From: Zygophlyctis sp. KS116
Taxonomy: Eukaryota > Chytridiomycota
Reading direction: 5' to 3'
Length of the DNA stretch: 64,000 nucleotides
Assembly: GCA_054661495.1 (NCBI GenBank)
Contig: BAAFSQ010000017.1
Coordinates: 1 to 64,000 of the forward strand
Below the pieces are notes generated by a model. It made no database searches. It was not told where the DNA came from and was given only the letters and a program-made list of their open reading frames with translations. The position numbers and the translations under genes are program-made. Shown piece after piece: positions 24,109 to 35,659 of the stretch. How positions within the stretch are numbered: position 1 is the stretch's first letter; each line of letters starts with the position of its first letter.

Positions 24109-25304
24109 ATGGGAATTCACGGCCTCACAAAAGTGATTGGAGATCATGCACCGCTAGCTATTAAAGAAGGAGATATTAAAAACTTTTTTGGAAGGAAAGT
24201 AGCGGTTGATGCGTCAATGTCTATTTACCAATTTCTTATTGCTGTCCGACAACAAGATGGACAACAATTGGTAAACGACGCTGGTGAAACTACTTCGCAC
24301 TTGATGGGATTGTTTTATAGAACTATAAGAATGGCTGAAAATGGAATAAAGGTCTTGTATTGCTTTGATGGGAAGCCACCAGACATGAAGTCTTCTGAAT
24401 TGGCTAAAAGAGGAGAAAAAAGATTAGAAGCTCAGAATGCAGTTGATGCCGCTACAGAAGCAGGGGATGTTGAAAATGTACAAAAATTTGAGAAGAGAAC
24501 AGTCAAAGTTACTAAAGAACATAATAAGGAATGTCAAAGACTCTTGGGTTTAATGGGAATTCCATTTGTTGAATCTCCAGGAGAAGCAGAGGCTCAATGT
24601 GCTGCTTTAGCTAAAGCTGGGATTGTTTATGCTGCTGGAAGTGAGGATATGGATACATTAACTTTTAACTCTCCTTTTTTACTTCGTCATTTAACATTTT
24701 CTGAAGCTAGAAAGTTGCCAATTATGGAAATTTCTCTTGAAAAGGTTTTAAAAGGTTTAGATTTTAGTATGGATCAGTTTATTGATTTATGTATTTTACT
24801 TGGTTGTGATTATTGTGATTCAATTCGTGGTATTGGTCCTACTCGTGCTGTTCAACTTGTTCGTGATCATGGATCTATTGAAGGAGTAATAGCGGCTTTA
24901 GATCCTAAAAAGTATAAAATTCCTCAAGATTGGCCTTTTGAAGAAGCTAGAAGACTCTTTAAGAATCCTCTAGTCACTCCTCCTTCAGAACTTGAAGTAA
25001 TTTTATAGAGATTTTAGTAATATTTTAGATTAAATGGAAAGATGCAGATGAAGAAGGGATTGTAGAATTTTTATGCAAAGAAAAACATTTTAATGAAGAA
25101 CGTGTAAGAAAAGCAGTACAAAAGTTTGCAAAAGCAAAGGCTAGTGGTACACAGGGTAGACTTGATTCATTTTTCAAAGTATTACCAAAGACTGGTGATT
25201 CTAAAAAGAGTGATGGGACTGAAAAGAATATCAAGGCCAAGAGTGCTGGAAAGAGCAATGCAAGAAAGGGCGAGGTGGGAGGCAAACCAAAGAAAAAGAA
25301 ATAA
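24109..25304 (+). CDS. FEN1: Flap endonuclease 1
   Basis: Structure-specific 5' flap nuclease for Okazaki fragment maturation and long-patch base excision repair. Product 387 aa. It starts [15 protein letters not shown]. The N and I domains carry the acidic metal ligands: [50 protein letters not shown] and [17 protein letters not shown] (helix-hairpin-helix). The C-terminal PCNA-binding box is [10 protein letters not shown], followed by a Lys-rich tail. One intron, 24997-25028; an earlier AG inside it would break the frame. The 16-bp divergent promoter is shared with MAP1, and CCR4 starts 22 bp after its stop. Confidence 0.97.
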
Positions 25305-25305
25305 A

Positions 25306-25312
25306 TTTCGCG
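25306..25312 (+). promoter_or_regulatory. TTTCGCG element before CCR4
   Basis: TTTCGCG followed by TTTAAAACC fills most of the 22-bp gap between the FEN1 stop and the CCR4 start. It matches the SBF/MBF/E2F core by eye. Its position suggests it is part of the CCR4 promoter. Confidence 0.35.
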
Positions 25313-25326
25313 TTTAAAACCTATAA

Positions 25327-27135
25327 ATGGAAGACGATTGGAGGAATTCATACAATCCATACTCTCGACCGCATTCTCCGCCTGTTATGTATCCACCACA
25401 GTCCAACTTTATAAAGGATAGCTATTCTAATAATGGTCTATTGAGCTCTGGGCTTATAAAACCTTCAAGTAATTTTATGGGTCCATGGCACACTATACAA
25501 CTGGACAAAGCTTCTTCCGCTAGGAATATGATGGGGCAGGCTCATGTTCATTCTAGGGAGGCTACTTCTGCTGCTAAAAGTTCTAGTAAATTAAAGGAAA
25601 CAGAGTTGATCATTGGTGCGGATGAGACTGTTTGGTCAGCATTGGATATCGGTGGACTTGGCTTGACAAATATTTCAAAGGAATTGTATAGATTTTCCTT
25701 TTTAACGCATCTGTACTTGAATCATAATCAACTCGGCTTTCTTTCTCCAGATATTTGTCTATTGAAGAATCTTAAATTTTTAGACTTGACAGGAAATAAA
25801 CTGTCTACTCTACCGCCAGAGATAGGTCTATTGACATCTTTAGTAGAATTATGGTTGTTTGATAATCAGATTACTTTTTTACCAAATGAAATGGGACAAT
25901 TGTATCAATTAGAATTTCTAGGGATAGAAGGGAATTTGTTGGGAGATCCTTTTGATGTATTAATAAGAAAAGAAGGTACTAGTGCAGCAATTGCATATCT
26001 TCGAGATACTTGTCCAGGTATTATTATTTTACTTTAATATTTTAGTTCGTCCTATGCCAGCAGAAAGAGAATGGATTCAGTTGGAAGAAGAAACATCGCA
26101 AGAAGTGTTTACAATAATGTGTTATAATACGCTTTGTGAAAAGTATGCAACTCCTCAAGTTTATGGTTATACACCTTCTTGGGCTTTGGCTTGGAGCTAT
26201 AGAAAAGATTTATTACTGCAAGATATTTTGAATTATAGTGCAGATATTGTTTGTTTGCAGGTAATTTTAAAGACCTAAAAAGTGTAGGAAGTTGAGGCTG
26301 CTCAATTTGAAGAGTTTTTTAAAGAACAATTGTCACAATTGGGAGAATACGCAGGAGTCTTTTATCCAAAGTCTAGGGCCCGTACAATGTCTGAATCTGA
26401 TAAGAAATATGTAGATGGATGTGCTACATTTTACAAAACATCAAAGTATTTTATCTAATTGTTAATTTTAGATTCCGCCTGCTGGAACAGCATCATGTAG
26501 AATTTCAACAAATTGCAATGCAAAGGCCTGATTTGAGAAAAACAGAAGATGCATTTAATCGTGTAATGGTAAAGGATAATATTGCTGTAGTGACTCTACT
26601 GGAGCATAAGGTTTCTGGCCAAAGATTGGTAGTTGCCAACGCTCATCTTCATTGGGATCCTGCATTTAAAGATGTAAAACTGATACAGTCTGGAATGTTA
26701 GTGGAAGAGCTGACAAGACTAATCACTGAGTGGAGTCGTAATCAAAGAGGAAAGAATTATCCTCTCCTAATTGCTGGAGATTTCAATTCTCTTCCTGATT
26801 CTGGAGTCGTAGAATTCCTAAGTCAAGGATCTGTCATTGCATCACATTCTGATTTGGGATCTTATTCCTATGGAGAATATACCGAGCGAGGATTATCTCA
26901 TTCATTTTCCCTAAAGTCTGCTTATTCTCATACTGATGCAATTGATTTTACAAACTTTACTCCTTCCTTTAAAGGTGTTATAGATTATATATGGTATGCA
27001 ACAAACTCTATTGTTGTATGTGGACTTTTGGCCCATGTTGACCGGGAATATATGCGACAGTGTGTTGGATTTCCTAATGCACATCATCCCTCTGATCATA
27101 TACCCCTTGTTGTCGCGTTTCGATGCAAAAAATAG
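25327..27135 (+). CDS. CCR4: CCR4 deadenylase (CCR4-NOT exonuclease subunit)
   Basis: Poly(A) exonuclease of the CCR4-NOT complex. Product 575 aa. A disordered N-terminus is followed by leucine-rich repeats (about 100-215, LTHLYLNHNQLGFLSPDI, LKFLDLTGNKLSTLP) that dock to NOT1 through CAF1. A C-terminal endonuclease/exonuclease/phosphatase domain carries CYNTLCEKYATPQVYGYTPS, the catalytic Glu in VCLQEVEAAQFE, LLIAGDFNSLPDS and HHPSDHIPL. Introns: 26018-26045, 26261-26287 and 26446-26471. The presence of LRRs marks it as true CCR4 rather than nocturnin or PDE12. Confidence 0.95.
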
Positions 27136-27198
27136 TTTTTAGAATAGATGAACTCATGTAAAAACTTGATAGACTCAAATAAAACCTTTTTTTTAGTT

Positions 27199-27929
<731 letters not shown>

Positions 27930-28070
27930 TTTAAGCTTTTTTTTTCCTGACAAGGGTTTGAACCCTAAAGATGGGCTAAACAATTTTGATTTCTGACAAT
28001 TTCATCTCAAAGAGATCTTTTTAATCTTGGAATTTTACAATAAAATTTAAATTATTTTTTTTGAGAATAT

Positions 28071-28526
28071 CTAAGAATCTTCCATTCCTGCCAATAGTAA
28101 AGATAATTGATTTTGTAGGGCTTGAACTTGTTTTACAACTGCTTCTCTTGCCTCTTGTCCAACAATGGCTTTAGAAAAAAAATCTGGCTGGAGATTAGTT
28201 GGGTCAAAGTCCAAGACTGTGTTTTGTCCAAGGGGTAGAACAACTGAGCATGTGGAATTTGTAATATCAGTCCCAGAAAATACTTGTGATCCTCGTAATG
28301 TGATTCTCCTTTTTTCAGACTGCTCTTGTAAAAGGTTTGGATGAGTCAGGTTTCCTTGATATTTGTCTAATAGTTCACCAACAGAGATTTCACGCGCTTT
28401 ACACGGAAGAGATTCCAAGACTTTAGTGTGGTTATTAGATATTGTTTTTAATTGTTTTTTAACTAGTGCTTTTAAGGCTCGTATTCTAGTCTGCCAGTCT
28501 TTTGTTGTAATCTTCTTCTTTGCCAT
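28071..28526 (-). CDS. Borealin-like chromosomal passenger complex subunit
   Basis: Single-exon gene, 151 aa. The N-terminal half matches the Nbl1/borealin helix that bundles with INCENP and survivin: paired helices ending LPCKAREISVGELLDKYQGN, where fungal and animal homologues have IPRAIRE or LPKALREM. The C-terminal part (GSQVFSGTDITNSTCSVVLP) resembles the borealin dimerisation domain, which yeast-type Nbl1 lacks. Borealin targets Aurora B to centromeres. Assignment is by motif recognition only. A profile search with the two borealin domains would settle it. The kinesin-10 gene lies about 5 kb away but there is no operon logic. Confidence 0.72.
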   Translation of the reverse strand: MAKKKITTKDWQTRIRALKALVKKQLKTISNNHTKVLESLPCKAREISVGELLDKYQGNLTHPNLLQEQSEKRRITLRGSQVFSGTDITNSTCSVVLPLGQNTVLDFDPTNLQPDFFSKAIVGQEAREAVVKQVQALQNQLSLLLAGMEDS

Positions 28527-28595
28527 TATGTAAATCTCTTTTTTTTAAATTCCGCACACAATTAAAAACTAGAAATCTGTATTTATATACTAAAC

Positions 28596-30010
28596 TCAAC
28601 ACATGCCCTGACTTGACATTTCTTGCTTTACTAAAGCAAAAACTTTGAGCATTTTCCTGCGGGCTCCTAGAGCTGCAACACCCTTATCAATCAAATCTTG
28701 ATCAGTCAAATCAATCATATCCTGCCAAATCATACTCTCAAAAATTGGAGTGTATTTATGAAGCCTTAGACTTCGAAGCCATGAAGGAATGTCTAATATT
28801 TTAATTTTATAAAATTACCTGATAAAGCAGAGAGATCGACTTGGTCTGGAATCTTTCCTTTTTCCTTGTGAGATGCTCCAGCAGATCCACTTCTCTTAGA
28901 GGACTCACCCACAGATCCACTTCTTTTTGAGGAACTGCGGTTTGAGACTCGGTCATCATCCGACGTCTCAAACTTTGGAGAAGAAGGTGAGGAACCTTGC
29001 CTCATTCTAGTTGGGGATGGTTTAGAAGATCCTGAATATTTTTGTGCGTGTGGTGTCACTAGTGACAGCGGTCGGAATGCCAAGTCTCCCATTAATAGAG
29101 GAGAATTGGCTGCATCAATATTTTGTTGTGATTTTGTAAGATTTGGAGGATGAGATAGTTGAGTACTGGGCAAAGAAGGCCCTCCAGGCGCCATTGTAGT
29201 TAAAGGAAATCCGCTGTTTGATGTGGCTTTTACAGACCAATCCGCTGAAGATATTGCTTCATCAGCTGGAGTCGACGGCCTATGAATTATTGTGGGGATC
29301 CCGCTCAATGAACTATTTGCTGCATATGAATGAATTGGAGAAATGTGATTCCCTGAATTTATGCTATTTCTAACACTATCCAGTGGAGATCCCAATCCTT
29401 CCAACTCCTCAAAATTTGGATTAGAGTATCTATCATATAATCTTCTTGAAGGTCTTGAAGGTGCGGTAGGAAGCATTGGAGAGATTACATTCATTCCTGG
29501 AAAGTATGAGTCTTGATCATTAACTGCAAGTGTTGGATCTGCAGATCTAGGACCAGCCATTCCCATTGTGGTGGAAATAGATAAATTGGATAATTTCTTT
29601 TGAAGTTTGGGAGATGATCGAAAATTTACTGGATTTTCCTTCTCTGAGGAGACTCCCAGTCCAACTGATTCCTTTCCTGACATTTGTTGTAGAAGAGTAA
29701 GAAAGAATTTAACTTGCTCTGAATTTAAGTTTCGGACAAGAGAAAACAATGCAGTTGTTTTTTCTGATTCAGATAGTACTTCGAACCATCCCTGTATAGC
29801 AGCCAACTCTTCTTTGAATGCATCATCCACTTGGGAGGCATGGATTTGAGATAATGTACCCTCATAAAGAGTCAAATCTTCAAACCATTTGTCAATTACT
29901 AAGTTGTTAGGGGGAAAATTTAGTCTACCCTTTGATTCAGGCGCATTGAAGGATGGTAGTGAATCTGAAGTGTGCCGGGGAAATCGGAAATGTGGACCTT
30001 TTCTATCCAT
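28596..30010 (-). CDS. VTS1: Vts1/Smaug-type SAM domain RNA-binding protein
   Basis: Post-transcriptional regulator that binds hair-pin RNA with its SAM domain and recruits CCR4-NOT. Product 462 aa. An N-terminal PHAT-like helical region ([24 protein letters not shown]) is followed by a long Ser/Pro-rich linker and a C-terminal SAM domain ([36 protein letters not shown]). GARRKML contains the basic residues that contact RNA in Smaug/Vts1. The linker holds the near-repeat [20 protein letters not shown]. One intron, 28793-28818, splits the end of the linker from the SAM domain. CCR4, its usual effector, is also in this window. Confidence 0.93.
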
Positions 30011-30108
30011 TCAGTATTAATTGTTCACAAAAATTTAATCGCTTCTATAAATAGAATTGTCTGGAAATAGACTTGCCACGAGAATAGCACAACACGTCCA
30101 AATTTAGA

Positions 30109-31543
30109 TTAAAAACGAAGCGCGTACGCGTTTCTTAACCAAGAACCAACTAATAGCACAGCAAGACTCAAAGAAATTACAAAGATCCAATTAAGATTTT
30201 GGGATTGCAGTACTAATTTCAAATGATTCTCCAAAGATAAACTAAATGAATCAGATGAAAAGAGTTTCTTAACCCGCTCTGCACCAGCCTTTTTAAATGC
30301 AACCAATTCATCATTTGAGAGTGACATAATTTTATCCATTGCAACAGCAAATGCATCCGGATTAGGCTCAACTAAATAACCTGTACTTCCATTAACTACA
30401 GACTCTTTAGGACCACCATTATTGACAGCAATCACTGGTAAACCCGAGATCATTGCTTCCACTGGTACAATACCAAAATGTTCAAACGAAGGAGTGTATA
30501 GCAAACACAGAGATGAAGAGAAAAGAAAAGACCTTTCAGATTTTGTAAATGAAGGAAGAAATAAAACTGGAGCATCCTTTAAACAGTCTCTATCCGAAAA
30601 TTCCATTTTAAGATCAACCACGAGATTCTTTAATTCTCTTAAATATTCTACATTTTCAGCAACTAGTGAATCATAACCTCCTTTGACTAATGAAATTTCT
30701 AATATTACCTGCAATCACCAATTGATAATTCTTTAAAACTTTTGAACCTAATAAAGCAAAAGCCTTTATAGCCAATTCAATACATTTTTTCCTTTCAAAT
30801 CTATTAATTGACAAAAACCTGATTCTAAATCTAAAATTATAAATTACAATATAGAAAATTACGTTTTTAATACTGTTAATTCTACGTGATCTTGACCATA
30901 AGATTCTATATTGATACATGGATATAAAACCTTTGGAATTCTAGAAATTAAAGGAAATGCATCTTTAAAAACAGTTGCTGTAAACTGACTATTCACTAAA
31001 ATTTCATCAGCCATTCCTATTCTTAAATATTTCCCTCTTACCTGTTGTCCATTGTTCTAGCGCATCTATAGGCAACCTATAAACTTTTTTAATCCAAGAT
31101 TCTCTTTTAGCAAGTAATTTATCTGGAAAATGACAATAAAACAAAATCTAGAATAAATTTCCACTAAATTACTTTTGTACTCGGACAAATTATTTTGAGT
31201 AATACTAGCCCAGCAGACAACTGATCAACAAAATACACGTCTCTCTTATACCGCCAACAATATAAAATAAGAGAAATCTGTCTAATAATCGCAAAAACAA
31301 TTTTCCCCTTTCCCAATACTTGTTGAGGCCAAAAATCACCAAAGACTCTTACTACTAAATCTTTTTTAATTAATTAAATTGTAGTCAAATACCTCTAGTC
31401 TCTTCAAAACAATGATCCTTATCATGATGAGAAGTAAATATATCAACTTGATGACCTAATTTCTGTAATCCAATTGCAGCATCCACAACAAGCCTTTCTG
31501 CCCCACCAATCCCTAGATCTGGATGTATAAATGCAACTCTCAT
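30109..31543 (-). CDS. ALG2: ALG2 alpha-1,3/1,6-mannosyltransferase
   Basis: Adds the second and third mannose to Dol-PP-GlcNAc2Man on the cytosolic ER face during N-glycan precursor synthesis. Product 430 aa, GT4 fold. It starts [19 protein letters not shown]; the middle block is [20 protein letters not shown]. The nucleotide-sugar motif [19 protein letters not shown] carries the E-X7-E pair. A C-terminal membrane segment ([20 protein letters not shown]) anchors it. Introns: 31361-31392, 31148-31172, 31017-31041, 30831-30862 and 30681-30708. The start is the ATG at 31543 rather than an upstream GTG. The gene is divergent from VMA22. Confidence 0.94.
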
Positions 31544-31592
31544 CAATTTCAAATTAGGTTGTAAATCTACACACAACTCTAAAACTATAGTA

Positions 31593-31910
31593 ATGAATCA
31601 GTCACTCATTGAAATCCTTGATCTTGTGGGAGAATACCAATCCATTTCTAACTCTAGAAATCTCCACTTAAAAAAAGCATATATCCTCTTGTCTAAATCT
31701 AAAATCTCAATGGGGACATTTGATCTATCTAGTTTTTATGATTATAGATCCATTAAATCTAAAGATCCATTAACCCAATTTGGCCTTCTTCTCCCTCCTT
31801 GTCTTTTAGAATCCTCTAAAATCTTTAAAAAAGCCATTGAATATAATTTACATTTGGCAGAAATTTCTAGACAAATTTCCTGTAAATTAGCAAATTTCAA
31901 CAAGATTTAA
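31593..31910 (+). CDS. VMA22: VMA22/CCDC115-like V-ATPase assembly factor
   Basis: Short helical protein of 105 aa, single exon. The N-terminal coiled coil with [13 protein letters not shown] aligns with LSLAKARYAMG of human CCDC115. The C-terminal [20 protein letters not shown] aligns with [20 protein letters not shown]. This protein acts in the ER with VMA12/TMEM199 and VMA21 to assemble the V0 sector of the V-ATPase. The linker between the two conserved ends is very short compared with the ~180-residue human protein. Its TAA stop overlaps the stop of convergent CSN7 by three bases (31908-31909 plus one on each side, all within TTAA). Confidence 0.82.
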   Translation: MNQSLIEILDLVGEYQSISNSRNLHLKKAYILLSKSKISMGTFDLSSFYDYRSIKSKDPLTQFGLLLPPCLLESSKIFKKAIEYNLHLAEISRQISCKLANFNKI

Positions 31911-32539
31911 TGTCTTTTAACTTTATCTGACACATTTTTTAAAGAATCTTGATAGTCTTGATCTTCTTTTTTCCAATTTTCCATATAAAGAGACATTTTA
32001 TCTTGTTGATTTTCTAGAATAGAAATAGTATTTGAAATTTTAACAGAATAATTTGACAAATCTAGAATTAAATCTTGTAAATTTCCAGAATTTCTAGAAA
32101 TTACAGAATTTATAGTCAAGAATTTACTAGTATCTTGAATATTAATTTTCCCTTGTATTCCCTTACTAGTCAAGACTATAATTAAAAATTCTACCAAATC
32201 CTGTTCAGAATTGCAATGAGTAATAGATTTTAGAGTCTTGAAATCCAAAATACTTTTTCCATTTGCAATTTCAATCAAGTCTAGAATCAATAATTTCTGA
32301 ATAATTTCTCTTGATTTTGATGAGGGAAGTTTAATAGGATTTTTAATATATTCAGAGTATCCACTACAAGTCATCAAGTTCAAGAGACTCAAGACTGGTT
32401 CATCTTTTATAATTTTAGAAGCAATTTCCAATAAATTTGTAAAATCATAAAAATTCAAATCACTTATAATATCCCATAAAATCTGAATACAAACAGTCTT
32501 TGGAGTATTTTTCTTTAGTAATTCTATTCCCTGGTGCAT
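31907..32539 (-). CDS. CSN7: COP9 signalosome subunit 7
   Basis: Subunit 7 of the COP9 signalosome, which removes NEDD8 from cullin ligases. Product 210 aa, single exon. It aligns colinearly with human CSN7: YSEYIKNPIKLPSSKSREII matches the [20 protein letters not shown] block, and the PCI winged-helix part EQDLVEFLIIVLTSKGIQGK follows, then a C-terminal helix. eIF3m, another PCI protein, was considered, but the short length and the N-terminal half fit CSN7 better. The first ATG is at 32539, and the first ~28 nt of the coding sequence lie inside the 315-bp duplication. The gene is divergent from Lunapark. Confidence 0.85.
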   Translation of the reverse strand: MHQGIELLKKNTPKTVCIQILWDIISDLNFYDFTNLLEIASKIIKDEPVLSLLNLMTCSGYSEYIKNPIKLPSSKSREIIQKLLILDLIEIANGKSILDFKTLKSITHCNSEQDLVEFLIIVLTSKGIQGKINIQDTSKFLTINSVISRNSGNLQDLILDLSNYSVKISNTISILENQQDKMSLYMENWKKEDQDYQDSLKNVSDKVKRH

Positions 32540-33141
32540 TTCTTTTCTTAAATTCCTAGGTTTTACATTGTTGACTAGGGCTCTCTCATAGTTTTGCAAG
32601 GAGAAATGTTTTCTTGGATTTCTTCCAAAAAGGATTCTTTTGAAAAAATTCTCTTTGATTTAGAAAACAAGATCAAGTCTCAAGAATCTAAATTATCTAA
32701 AATTCTCTCACAAGAGACATTTTACTTGAAATCTCTAAATTCTCTCTACTCTCTCTTCTTAATCTATCTGATTATTACAATTTTAGTCTCTTTTTTTATA
32801 AAATTCTCTCCTGTATTCGTGATTTTTCTTTAGTAATTCTATTCCCTGGTGCATTTCTTTTCTTAAATTCCTAGGTTTTACATTGTTGACTAGGGCTCTC
32901 TCATAGTTTTGCAAGGAGAAATGTTTTCTTGGATTTCTTCCAAAAAGGATTCTTTTGAAAAAATTCTCTTTGATTTAGAAAACAAGATCAAGTCTCAAGA
33001 ATCTAAATTATCTAAAATTCTCTCACAAGAGACATTTTACTTGAAATCTCTAAATTCTCTCTACTCTCTCTTCTTAATCTATCTGATTATTACAATTTTA
33101 TTCTCTTTTTTTATAAAATTCTCTCCTGTATTCGTGATTTT
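32512..33141 (+). repeat. 315-bp tandem duplication over the CSN7/Lunapark promoter
   Basis: Two head-to-tail copies, about 32512-32826 and 32827-33141, have a constant offset of 315 bp. I find one difference, G at 32786 versus T at 33101. The unit spans the first ~28 nt of CSN7, the ~66-bp divergent promoter and the first ~73 codons of Lunapark. The junction has a short shared run of Ts. The left copy retains the intact CSN7 gene and the right copy the intact Lunapark gene. The near identity implies a very recent event, an unresolved allele or an assembly artefact. Confidence 0.92.
32606..32833 (+). pseudogene. Truncated 5' copy of Lunapark made by the tandem duplication
   Basis: The duplicated start of Lunapark gives 75 codons, from the ATG at 32606 (MFSWISSKKDSFEK) through both predicted membrane segments, and then stops right after the duplication junction. 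It lacks the coiled coil and zinc domain. It keeps a copy of the divergent promoter, so it could still be transcribed as a short membrane protein. I treat it as a duplication by-product. Confidence 0.75.
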
Positions 33142-34031
33142 TGGGATTTTAATTCCTGTGCTGATTGAAATTCTAAAGAAAATTACTGAATTTTACTATT
33201 CTGCTAGAAAACAGAATTTAGAGACTAGTCTAGAAAAATTAAAACTTTATCAGTTGGAAAAGGTATTTTTTTTAGTTTTTTTTAGATTTTAGATTGAAGA
33301 ATTGAAGAATAAGACTGCGTATTATACGACTAAAGGGCTGATTGAACGGTATGAGACGCCGTTGAAGAAGAATGAGGCTGATTTGCATTCCCAAGGGCAA
33401 CAAGGGCAGGAAGTACATGATAAAGTACATGATAAAGTACAGGAGGGTGTAAATGGAAATGGAATTGAAATGGATAGAATGAAAAATTCAAGTTTTGAAA
33501 CGCCAAATATGCAAGTGCGGAAAAGTATTTCAAGTATTTTCTAAAAAAAAAATTTCTAAAATTTTAGATTCATCGTCAGTTGGAGTCTTAATGTCACCTA
33601 GTAGATCTTGGGTTGATAGGATTTTAGATAAAGTAATTGGAGAATCAGGTCAATTTTCTAAATACGCCTTGATTTGTGAATTTTGTTTAACTCACAATGG
33701 GCTGGTGCTGCAAGAGAATTTTATAAAACAGAGTTTTAAATGTATGGGATGTGGGCAGGTTAATTTATCACAAGAAGAAAAGGTAAAGAAAATTACTGAA
33801 AGTCCGGTAATTCGTCAGGAGACAGAGATATCTTCTCCAATTAGGAATAATATTAATACAGATAAATCTCTAGTATTGGAAGATTTAGAATCTCTAAAGA
33901 CTGAAAATTCACTAAATTCAAAAGAAAAAGTAAATGGAAATCACTCTTCACCTTCATTAACACCAACCTCATCAGTAGAAAAATTAAAGAAGAAATCATC
34001 TTCTAAATTAAAGAAGAGAATCAAAAGATAA
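32921..34031 (+). CDS. LNP1: Lunapark, ER three-way junction protein
   Basis: Stabilises three-way junctions of the tubular ER and counteracts Sey1/atlastin. Product 345 aa. A short cytosolic N-terminus is followed by a coiled coil and two hydrophobic segments (SLFLIYLIITILFSFFI and VFVIFGILIPVLIEIL). A second coiled-coil block (IEELKNKTAYYTTKGLIERY) precedes the C-terminal zinc domain (SWVDRILDKVIGE, KYALICEFCLTHNGLV, CMGCGQVN). Introns: 33263-33292 and 33525-33567; the latter, 43 nt, is longer than usual here. The last 24 nt overlap the end of the convergent kinesin gene. Confidence 0.93.
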
Positions 34032-35654
34032 ATTAGCTTTAAGAATTCCAGAAATTTGTGTTTTACTTAGTCCGGCTCTTTCCAAATCAGTCATTTGAAG
34101 AAATGGTCCATTTAACGATTGATCTTGCAAAAGTTTTAACGCACGCTTGTCTCCAATCATTTTAAGTGATTTCATATCTTTAAGATTTCCTGAATTTAAT
34201 ATTTTCAAGATCCTTTCTTGTGCCTCGATTTTCAAGTCGTCAAAAGTCGACGATTGCTTTAATTTTCTTTGAATTTGAGCATATAATTCAACTTGAGCAA
34301 CTGGATCTATCCTTTCTAGAATTTTTAAAAGTAGTTCAGAGTCTGTTGATTGCGGTTCTTTAGACTGTAATGAATCAATTTGTTGGCGTAAATGAGTACG
34401 TTCTTGCAGTAATGGATCAATAATGTCTATCTTGAGTTCTTCCAGTTTTTTTTGAAGCCTCTTGTCCACTTTACTATCAAAATCAGATTGAGAACACGAT
34501 CCTGAATTTTCTTGATTTACAATATTTGTTGAATTCTCCTTCAGTATCAAATCGTTCCCTGTCCTTGCCTTTTTCCATTTTAAAAATTCTGCAAGTCTAT
34601 CTTGATTATATTCCTTCTTTGGTATTTCATTCACAACAGATACATTTTTAATAAGTGATGATTTAGACGCAAAATTGAGAGTATTATAAGTATCAAGATA
34701 ATTTTCATCTTCAGGAGATATACAAGCAATCATTATTCCTATAGCTTTTCCTCCTAATGAATCTTGTAAAAGTCTAGTTATTTTAGAGTCTCTATATGGT
34801 ATTCTTGGCAAATTCTTGTTTAATGCTTCTACTACTTGCCCAAGCACGAAAAGAGACTTATTTATAGCCCCACTTTCTGTCATTCTTATCCCAACATTTC
34901 CAGTTCTTTTATTATCTTCTGAACCTGCTAAATCAATAAGATTAATCTTTGAACTAAATCTTTTCCCATTTTTTTCAGTTAAAAGTGAGATTTGTAGAAT
35001 AAAATGAGATCTTGAAGAAGATTCATTTAATTTTGTAGCAGCAGTTGATCTCTGTTTATTTGCTTTCCTAATTTCACTTTTAAATCCAAAAACTTACTCA
35101 TGATACGTCCAAAATTCATCCATAGACTTTATACTTGTTGACACTAGTCCAGAAACCACTATATTTTTACTTCCTTCTCTTAAATCCAGTGATGCATTAG
35201 AATTAGCTGTTAAATCTAAAATCTTGTCATTATAAACTTGCATCCATCCAACCGACACGTCCAGTACTTCTGTAGCAGATAGCAAGAAATCAATAGTTTT
35301 TGGAATTAAACCAAAATCATTTCTATTTCCATTAATTGTATGAGTTTTCCCAGACCCAGATTGTCCATATGCTTTCTATTACATTTTATAAAATACCAAA
35401 AATCGTTAAATTCCTTCCTAGAATAGCTTGTCCCAAATCTTTTGTTAAAGCGTTAAATACTTGTAATTGTCCTGTTTCCGGACTAAATACATGATCAAAT
35501 CTTTGTTTAGTTTTATAAATTACTTGAAATGTAGCTTATTAGATAGAGTTCTTGGACAAACTATACTTATTGTATCATCATTATTGAGAGCAATGCAAGA
35601 CTTTTGAGACGTTGGACGTATACGTACACAGACTTTAACTGGAATTGTAGACAT
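34008..35654 (-). CDS. KIF22: Kinesin-10 family motor (KIF22/Kid-like)
   Basis: Chromokinesin generating polar ejection forces in mitosis. Product 522 aa. The N-terminal motor domain has VKVCVRIRPTSQ, P-loop AYGQSGSGKTHT, switch I NESSSRSHF and switch II LIDLAGSED. The C-terminal helix-hairpin-helix region (RILKILNSGNLKDMKSLKMI, then GDKRAL, PFLQMTDLERAGLSKTQ and ILKAN) corresponds to the DNA-binding end of human KIF22. Introns: 35501-35523 (23 nt), 35372-35396 and 35068-35097. The ATG at 35654 lies 5 bp after the stop of the UFBP1 gene on the same strand. The 3' end overlaps Lunapark. Confidence 0.93.
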
Positions 35655-35659
35655 TAAAT

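Noticed and set aside
27953-27966. AGGGTTTGAACCCT as the T arm of a tRNA near the Ran gene
   Set aside because: It is a simple near-palindrome. No acceptor, D or anticodon arm can be built around it.
31907-32539. eIF3 subunit M instead of CSN7
   Set aside because: Both carry PCI domains, but eIF3m is about 370 residues and lacks the CSN7-like N-terminal half and the YSEYIKNPIKLP block.
32540-32599. Upstream extension of CSN7 to an in-frame TTG at 32599
   Set aside because: A eukaryotic gene should start at ATG. MHQG at 32539 is the first ATG, and the resulting length fits CSN7.
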